A stretch of DNA of 64,000 nt from Delphinapterus leucas (lineage: Eukaryota; Chordata; Mammalia; Artiodactyla; Monodontidae), in contig NW_022098001.1 in the NCBI RefSeq assembly GCF_002288925.2, positions 11,250,495-11,314,494 on the forward strand. The letters are read 5' to 3'. The translations under genes were made by a program, and so were the position numbers. How positions within the stretch are numbered: the stretch's first letter is position 1; each line of letters starts with the position of its first letter. Below are positions 50,201 to 59,200 of this stretch, piece after piece. The notes beneath the pieces were generated by a model. It searched no databases and had not been told where the DNA came from. It saw only the letters and a list, made by a program, of their open reading frames with translations.

Positions 50201-53200
50201 ATGGAATCTAAAAAAAAAAAAAAAGTCATGAAGAACCTAGGGGCAGGACGGGAATAAAGATGCAGACCTACTAGAGAATGGACTTGAGGACATGGGAAGA
50301 GGGAAGGGTAAGCTGGGACAAAGTGAGAGAGTGGCATGGACATATATACACTACCAAATGTAAAACAGATAGCTAGTGGGAAGCAGCCGCATAGCACAGG
50401 GTACTTGGTGCTTTGTGACCCCCTAGAGGGGTGGGATAGGGAGGGAGATGCAAGAGGGAAGAGATATGGGGATATATGTATACGTATAGCTGATTCACTT
50501 TGTTATAAAGCAGAAACTAACACACCATTGTAAAGCAATCATACTCCAATAAAGGTGTTTAAAAAAAAAAAGAGCATGCTATTGGCACAAAAACAGACAT
50601 TTGGATCAATGAAATAGAATAGAGAGCCCAGAAATAAACCCCCACATCTATGGTCAATTAATCTTCAACAAAGAAGGCAAGAATATAGAATTGGGAAAAA
50701 GTCTCTTCAGCAAGTGGTGTTGGGAAAGCTGGACAGCTGCATGTAAATCAATGAAGTTAGAACACACCCTCACACCATACTCAAAATGGCTTAAAGACTT
50801 AAATATAAGACAAGACACCATAAAACTCCTAGAAGAGTACATAGACAAAACATTCTCTGACATAATCGTACCAATGGTCAGTCTCCCAAGGCAATAGAAA
50901 TAAAAGCAAAAAGACCCAAATGGGACCTAATCAAACATAAGCTTTTGCACAGCAAAGGAAATCATAAAGAAAACAAAAAAACAACCTATGGACTGGGAGA
51001 AAATATTTGCAAATGATGTGACCAACAAGGGCTTCTAAAATATACAAACAGCTCATACAACTCAATAATAAGAAAACAAACAACCCAATCAGAAAGTGGC
51101 CAGAAGACAGAAATAGACATTTCTCCAAAGATGACATACAGATGGCCAACAGGCACATGAAAATATGGTCAACATCACTAATTATTAGAGGAATGCAAAC
51201 CAAACCACAGTGAGGTACCACCTCACACTAGTCAGAATGGCCACCATTAAAAAGTCTACGAATACAATGCTGGAAAGGTTGAAAAGGAAACCCTCCTATA
51301 CTGTTGGTAGGAACATAAATTGGTGTAGCCACTATGGAGAACAGTATGGAGGCTCCTCAGAAAACTAAAACTAGAGTTGCCATATGATCCAGCAATCCCA
51401 CTCCTGAGCATATATACAAACAAAACTGTAATTCAAAGAGATACATGTACCCTTGTATTCATAGCAGCACTATTTACAATAGCCAAGACATGGAAAAAAG
51501 TGTCCATCGACAGATGAATGGATAAAGAAGACGTGGTACTTATTTCCAATGGAATGTTACTTAGCCATAAAAAAGACTGAAATAATGCCATTTGAAATTA
51601 CATGGATGGACCTAGAGATTACCATACTAAGTGAAGTAAGTCAGAAAGAGAAAGACAAATACCATATGGTATCACTTATATGTGGAATCTAAAATATGAC
51701 ACAAATGAACTTATCTATGAAATGGAAACAGACTCACAGACACAGAGAACAGACTTGTGGTTGCCAAGGGGGAGGGAGGGTTGGAGAAGGGTGGATTGGG
51801 AGTTTGGGATTAGCAGATGCAAACTATTATATATAGAATGGATAAACAACAAGGTCCTATTGTATAGCACAGGGAACTATATTCAGTATCCTGTAATAAA
51901 CCATAATGGAAAAGAAAAAACAATTAGTAGTTTGGGTCTTTCAAGAAATTTGTCTATTTAATCTAAGTTGCTGAAGTTATTGGCATAAATTTGTTTATCA
52001 TTTTCCCTTATTATCCTTCCAATGTTTATAGGATCTGCAGTGATGTCCACTCTCTCATTCCTGATATTGGTCATTTGTGTCTTCTCTGTTTTTCCCCCCT
52101 GACCAGTGCGGCTAGAGATTCATAAATTTTACTAATTTCAAAAAACCACTTTTTGATTTTACCAGTTTTCTCTGTTGGTTTCCTATTATCTATTTCTTTA
52201 ATTTCAGCTCAGATATATACTTCCTTTCTTTGAATGTCTATTAACTTTGTGAAAAAGTGTTAACCTCACTATTCACTAAGTCATTCAATAAATATTCTCT
52301 GAACATCTACCATGGGCCAGGCAATGGAATCAGCAGCGGGCAAAAGTACAGCCCTTTCCTTCATGGAGCTTATAGGAGTCACTTATACATAATCTCTTAT
52401 AATGGAACAGATTGTTCATTAATCAAATAACACCAACAAACATACATTTGTAAGTTGGACATACATAATTTTATGAAGAAACGGTAACTAAAGACATGAT
52501 AATAAATAAAGCAATGAGAAAAATTTTTCTCCTAGTAAATTAACAAAAAGTTTTAAAATCAGGCAATTTGGGCTTCCCGGGTGGCGCAGTGGTTGAGAAT
52601 CCGCCTGCCGATGCAGGAGACACACGTTCGAGCCTTGGTCCGGGAAGATCCCACATGCCGCGGAGCAACTAAGCCCCTGCGTCACAACTACTGAGCATGT
52701 GCTCTAGAGGCCCGCGTGCCTACAGCCCCGTGCTCTGCAACAAGAGAAGCCACTGCAATGAGAAGCCCGCACACTGCAACGAAGAGTAGACCCCGCTCGC
52801 TGCAACTAGAGAAAGCCTGCACACAGCAACGAAGACCCGACGCCACCAAAAATAAATAAATAAATAAATTTATTTTAAAAAATCAGGCAATTTTATGGTA
52901 TAGTGTAAAAAAATGGTACAAAGTTTTTGGAAAATAATTTTGTAATATACATCAAAAGCCTTAAAAATGTTAATAGCCTTTGACTCAATAAATTTCCTTT
53001 CATGTTTTGTTCCTAAGAAAATGATCAGAAATGCAAAGATTTATATGCAAGAACATTTATCACAATACAATTTGAACAGCCAAAAAAGTGCTGAACAAAC
53101 TGTGATACATACATATGATAGGATATTACGCGGACATTAAAATGCTTTTGATAAAGTTTAAATGACATGTGAAAATGCTCATGATTTAATGTTATACTCT

Positions 53201-56200
53201 ATGATCTCAACTCTATAAAAATATATACATAAGCATTAAAAAGAAAGACCAAGAGAAATGTAGCAAATCAGTATTAACAATGGTTATTGCTGGGTGATAA
53301 GATTACAGATCATTTCATTTTATACAATTTCATTTCTATACTATCCAGTTTTCTACAATGAGTCTATATTACTTTTGCAATTAGAAAAGGTGTTAAAAAT
53401 AAATATACACATACATAATTGTGAGACTAGTTGCCATGGAAAATGGCAGAAATAAAATAGAAAAAAGAATGGTGTGGGAGGTGCCCAGTAATTTGGAGAA
53501 GAAAATAATCAGGGAACATTGCTAGGAACAATATTTATAGCTTCTGATGTCTATACCTGACACACAAGATATAGGCAAACAAACAAAGCCTGTTTGGGAG
53601 CTCAGCATAGGGGAGTGACCATGAGCTCCTAGGGATCGCTGGAATTTGGGGAGATAGGAAGCGAATGTATGACTGTGGAGAGGGCAAGCTGTATGCACTA
53701 TGGACCATAACACCTGCCTCACCATCTCTCACTCTAACCTAGTCATATGGACTTTCTTGCTGTCCCTCAACACTGCCAGGCATCACAGTTTCTGCCTCAG
53801 GGCCTTTGCACCAGTGCTGTTTCCTCTGCTTCAAAAGTTTCCTCCTTCCCTCACCTGCTTCAAGTTTTTGACCAAATGTCACTTTCTTGTTGAGACTTGT
53901 AATCCTCTGTTACCCTGCTCCAATAGAATGTACGCTCCATAAGTACAAGAGGTTCTTTGGTCTGTTTTATTTACCACTGCATTCCCAGTATCTACAAATG
54001 TATCTGGCACATAGTAGGCGATCGACAGGTATTTGTTGAATAAATAAATGGTTACTGGTATTACTCTTAATGGAGTGTTTTGTGAAAGTTTAGATGTGTA
54101 AACACTGCCCACTAAGAACCAACAAGGAGTCACTAAGAACAGAAGACAGCTCGTGAACCCTCCTTGATGCTTCTGGCCAGGCTGTTTAAACACTTCCCTC
54201 CAGGAGGATCTCAGCTCAGACATTCAGCCAGTTATGAACTCAACCAATGACTCTTTCATCCAGCACACATTTCTCCATCCGGTCTATGGGGCATGGGGAT
54301 CTCTTTAGCAAACTGATGGAATGTCTGTTAGAGTCTAGATAGTTGCTTCCACATTTTCCATGCCTGGCTAGTCTACTAAATGAAATAAAATTATTCGGAT
54401 ATGACTCATTCTTAGTGAACAGGAAAATGTGAGAAGCTTAATTTGTCCTGTTGGTCTCAAAGTGCAAGGAAGTAGTGATCAGGTCAGTGTAAGGAATCAC
54501 TTTCTAAGAGTCAGAGCTGTACAAAGTGAAATGCACTGCAGGGGGTGTAGTAAGTGTCCTGTCAGTAGGGGTATTCAAGTGGAGGCTGGATGATGACACA
54601 GTGAGGATATTGTAGGATGGGTGGTTGGGCTAGAAGTAGGTTGAACTTGAGGTCTCTTTCAACTGAGAGTCTTCTTTTTAAAGAAATCACATTTATTTTC
54701 TTTTCCATTATCATTTATCACAGGATATTGAATATAGTTCCCTGTGCTATACAGTAGGTCCTTGCTGTTTATCCATTCTATATATAATAGTTTGCATCTG
54801 CTAATCCCAAACTCTCAATCCACCCTTCCCCAAGCCTCCCTCCCCCTTGGCAGCCATAAGTCTGTTCTCTATGTCTGTGAGTCTGTTTCCATTTCGTAGG
54901 TAAATTCATTTGTGTCATATTTTAGATTCCACATATAAGTGATACCATATGGTATTTGTCTTTCTCTTTCTGACTTACTTCACTTAGTATGATAATCTCT
55001 AGGTCCTTCCATGTAACTGCAAATGACATTATTTCATTATTTTTTATGGCTAAGTAATACTCCATTGTATAAAGGTACCACATCTTCTTTATCCATTCAT
55101 CTGTCAGTGGACATTTAGGTTGTTTCCATGTCTTGCCTATTGTGAATAGTGCTGCTATGAACATAGGGGTAACTTTTTGTGTGTGTGTGTGTGGTATGTG
55201 GGCCTCTCACTGTTGTGGCCTCTCCCGTTGCGGAGCACAGGCTCTGGACACGCAGGCTCAGCGGCCATGGCTCACGGGCCCAGCCGCTCCGCGGCATGTG
55301 GGATCTTCCCGGACCAGGGCACGAACCCGTGTCCCCTGCATCGGCAGGCGGACTCTCAACCACTGCACCACCAGGGAAGCCCAGGGGTAACTTTTTAAAT
55401 TATAGTTTTGTTTGGATATATGCCCAGGAGTGGGATTGCTGGATCATATGGCAACTCTATTTTTACCAACTGAGAGTCTTTGATTCATGCACACAGGTCT
55501 TACGAAAGCAAGTGGCATATTGCAGGCTGTAAGAAGATACTGGGGCTCAGCAGGTTAACAACAAGCTGGCCAGGAAACCCAGAGACTGATACGTTCTAGT
55601 TCGTCTATTGCTGATGCAGTAAAAATTATTTCCTATGTCTGTTTCATTTTTTTTTTACATCTTTATTGGAGTATAATTGCTTTACAATGGTGTGTTAGTT
55701 TCTGCTTTATAACAAAGTGAATCAGTTATACATATGTTCCCATGTCTCTTCCCTCTTGCGTCTCCCTCCCTCCCACCCTCCCTATCCCACCCCTCCAGGC
55801 GGACTCTGTGTTTCATTTTTAATGCAAGTATTAACATTCATTTGGTACTTTGTGAAAGCACTCCTATTTGAAAAATAAGGATAGAAATGTCAACCAAGTT
55901 ATCAATGGAGCCTGAAAAATAATGATCTCAAAGCCAGTAAGTATTAAACAAGAAAATGCAAAATACGATGTCAACAACTGCCCTTACTCAACGTTACAGG
56001 TGTTAGATGATTAAGTATTAGACATGAAACCCACAGTCTCCTTGATACCAAAGACACAAATCCCTGTCTCCTGAAAAGACCCTGAGCATCTGAGAATGTT
56101 CTCGTGCCAGTTCAGGAGTAACGGTTTCTATGGACCTCTGAAAATCTTGTCCCCATAATATTCAGCAATTCCACTTCTAAGTATATGCCCAAGAGCTGAA

Positions 56201-59200
56201 AGCAGGGACTTGAACAGATACGTGTACACCCATGCTCATAGCAGCATTATTCATAATAACCAAGAGGTGGAAGCAACACAAGAGGATGAATAAACAAAAT
56301 GTGGTGTATACATACATGGAATATTATTCAGCCTTAAAGAGGAAGGAAATTGTGACACATGCTACATCATGGATGAAACTTGAGGACATTATGCTAAGGG
56401 AAATAAGCCAATCACAGAGGGACAAATATTGTATGATTCCACTTGCATGAGGTACCTAGAGTAGCCAAATTCATAGAAACAGAAAGTAGAATGGTGGTTG
56501 CCAGGGGTGGTGGGGAAGAAAGGGGAGGGGGGAATTATTATTTAATGGGTACAGAGTTTCAGTTTAGGGAGATGAAAAAGTTCTGCAGCTGGATGGTGGT
56601 GATGGTTGTACAACAGCATGAATGTACTTAATGCCACTGAACTGCACACTTAAAAATGTTTACAATGGAAAATTTTATATTATGTATAGTTTACCACAGT
56701 AAAAAAAAAAAAAAAAGTCTTGCCAATATTTTGCAAATTGATGGCACCTGCATATTTCTACCCTTCTCCCCTCTAGAAAATATTCAGATGGATTTGTATG
56801 GGATGCTTTAGGGTAAAGAACTGAACACTACTTACATATTTTAATTATATGATTTGTTCAGGAACATAAAGCTCTATTATGTACATTTTGGCTTAATCAT
56901 AAATTAATCATGCTTGGTATATTACATTGACAAGTCTATATTTTTTAGACAATAATTGCACACTTACTAGTTGGATTCGCTTTCAAATATACTTTTGGTT
57001 AAAAATAGAGACTCAGGGGCTTCCCTGGTGGTGCAGTGGTTAAGAATCCACCTGCCAATGGAGGGGACACGGGTTCAAGCCCTGGTCTGGGAAGATCCCA
57101 CATGCCACGGAGCAACTAAGCCCGTGCGCCACAACTACTGAGCCTGTGCTCTAGAGCCCGTGAGCCACAACTACTGAGCCTGCGTGCCTAGAACCCGTGC
57201 TCTGCAACAAGCAAAGCCACCGCAATGAGAAGCCCGTGCACCGCAACGAAGAGTAGCCCCTGCTCACGGCAACTAAAGAAAGCCTGCGTGCAGCAGCAAA
57301 GACCCAAGGAAGCCATAAATAAATAAATAAATTTATAAAAAAAAAATAGAGACTCAAATTTAAGGAACTGAGTTTCTTTTACTTCATTTTCTGCAAGTTG
57401 ATGAGGAACGGGAAAAACCTGTTTTAAATCTCTCAACATCACAGCAGCAGCCAGGCTCTGACTTGGCGGGAAGCTGATGTGATACCTCATTAATTAGAAA
57501 AAGGATCCCTGCCTTGATTCTGAGCTTTCACCTCCATCCTGTGTTTGTGTCCTCTTAACTGGTCCCTATTTCTCAGTTTGTGTTCCTGTTTTTGTCAGAG
57601 ATCTGGAGCATTCCCAAGTGTCTTGGTTCTTACAGCTGAACTGCCTTATTCCCTACTCTCACAGCCTTCCAAGTCCTCGGGTGGGGGGGGTTCTATTCTC
57701 TTGCCAGTCCCTTCCCCAGGTCTGGCTCCCTGTGCCACCCCCAAGCATAGCAGGAAGGGGACCCTTCTAGGGGACTCATCTCCCAGAGGCTGATTGCCCA
57801 GCACTCTTCTCTGCCCACACATTGGTGGGGGGGCCCACTTCTGGGTCTTGACTCCAACAGGGCCCAGAGACAGCTGAACTGCCAGGCTCCGTGCCTAGCT
57901 GGTGAGACCTCACAGCTGGACCAGTCCCTCCCCTGACTCTCAGCTGGAACTCCTCTCCCAGGTCTCCTGCACAGCACCATCTACTTCTAGGGTCTCCCTG
58001 TTTGTACTGTCCTGGGGCTTGTCATTCTCCACATCCCGTGAGATTCGGGATAGGTGACATGTTGATGGTGAGGCTCTGGGAACAGGGGCTGGCGGTGAGG
58101 TCAGGTGACCTTCCCAGCCAGGGAAGGAGTGCTACAGAGGCAGGAAGGAGACTGGAGAGGATACATGTGTCCCTCCAGGCCTTGTCCCAGGGCGGCAGCC
58201 GCATCCCCACCTCTTCTCGTCCAACTGGCCTCCTCCTTCCCTTAACTCCTACCATGAGTCTTGTCTGTGTCACCCTGGGAGCCTTTGGTCATATAACACC
58301 TTGCAGGTGACTGAGCTGCTCTGTGTGGCTTGTATTCCCAAGCAGCCTCCAGCAGAAGTCTTGAATTTTGAATTTTTTAGGCACTATTAAACTTACCCCA
58401 GGCACGTGGTATATGCTCAATAGATCCCAATTTAAAGTCTTTTTGAAGCCAGTGTCATCCCTTCAAGAATTTGCTTGTCACCAGGCCACGTGCTAAATGA
58501 TTTAGATGAATTCTCTCATTTAGCCTTCAAGACAACACCATGGAGTAGGCGGTATTATCTCCCCTATTATAGCTGAGGCAACTGAGGCATAACTTGCCCA
58601 AGATCATCCAGCAAGGGCTTCCCTGGTGGCGCAGTGCTTGAGAGTTCGCCTGCTGATGCAGGGGACGTGGGTTCGTGCCCCAGTCCGGGAAGATCCCACA
58701 TGCCGCGGAGCGGCTGGGCCCGCGAGCCATGGCCTCTGAGCCTGCGCGTCCGGAGCCTGTGCTCCGCAACGGGAGAGGCCACAACAGTGAGAGGCCCGCG
58801 AACCACAAAAAAAAGGATCATCCAGCAAAAATGCAGATGAACTGGGATTTGAACTGCCCTCGGCGGCATGTGGCCTCCCCTTTGATGGACAGAACTGACT
58901 CTTCAGCCCAGCAGCCACAACTCCCTGAACGCTACCCCGGCCCAGGCCGCTGGCTCATAGCTCAGAATATTCAGAAAGGAAGGGAGACTAGGGACAGAAC
59001 AGTCCATTCACTCTTTCTCTTATTCGGTCAATAAGCAACCGTAGGCCAGCTGTGGACATGGGTCTGCCTGGCTGATATGTTTGCACATCTTTCCTCCTCC
59101 TGGCCACCTACATCTCGCTCTTCTTTACCTGGTGAAGGATGGCTCTGCCTTCGACTCAGCCGAGTATCTCCTCCAGGAAGGACCTGGCCTTGTTCACTGC

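Larger units (their letters stand above)
48676..51925 (+). mobile_element. L1 ORF2 to 3' end, host of three later insertions
   Basis: Sense L1 from the reverse-transcriptase region (a TCTCAACAGATGCAGAAAAA segment; decayed frame [19 protein letters not shown] near 49020) to the 3' UTR (GGTTGCCAAGGGGGAGGG, CACAGGGAACTATATTCAGT). Stops and frameshifts abound. It carries SINEs at 49297-49540 and 49678-49813 and an L1 3' end at 50088-50568. Borders TTAGGAGTTT and TTAGTAGTTT look like its target duplication in the older antisense L1. Confidence 0.85.
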
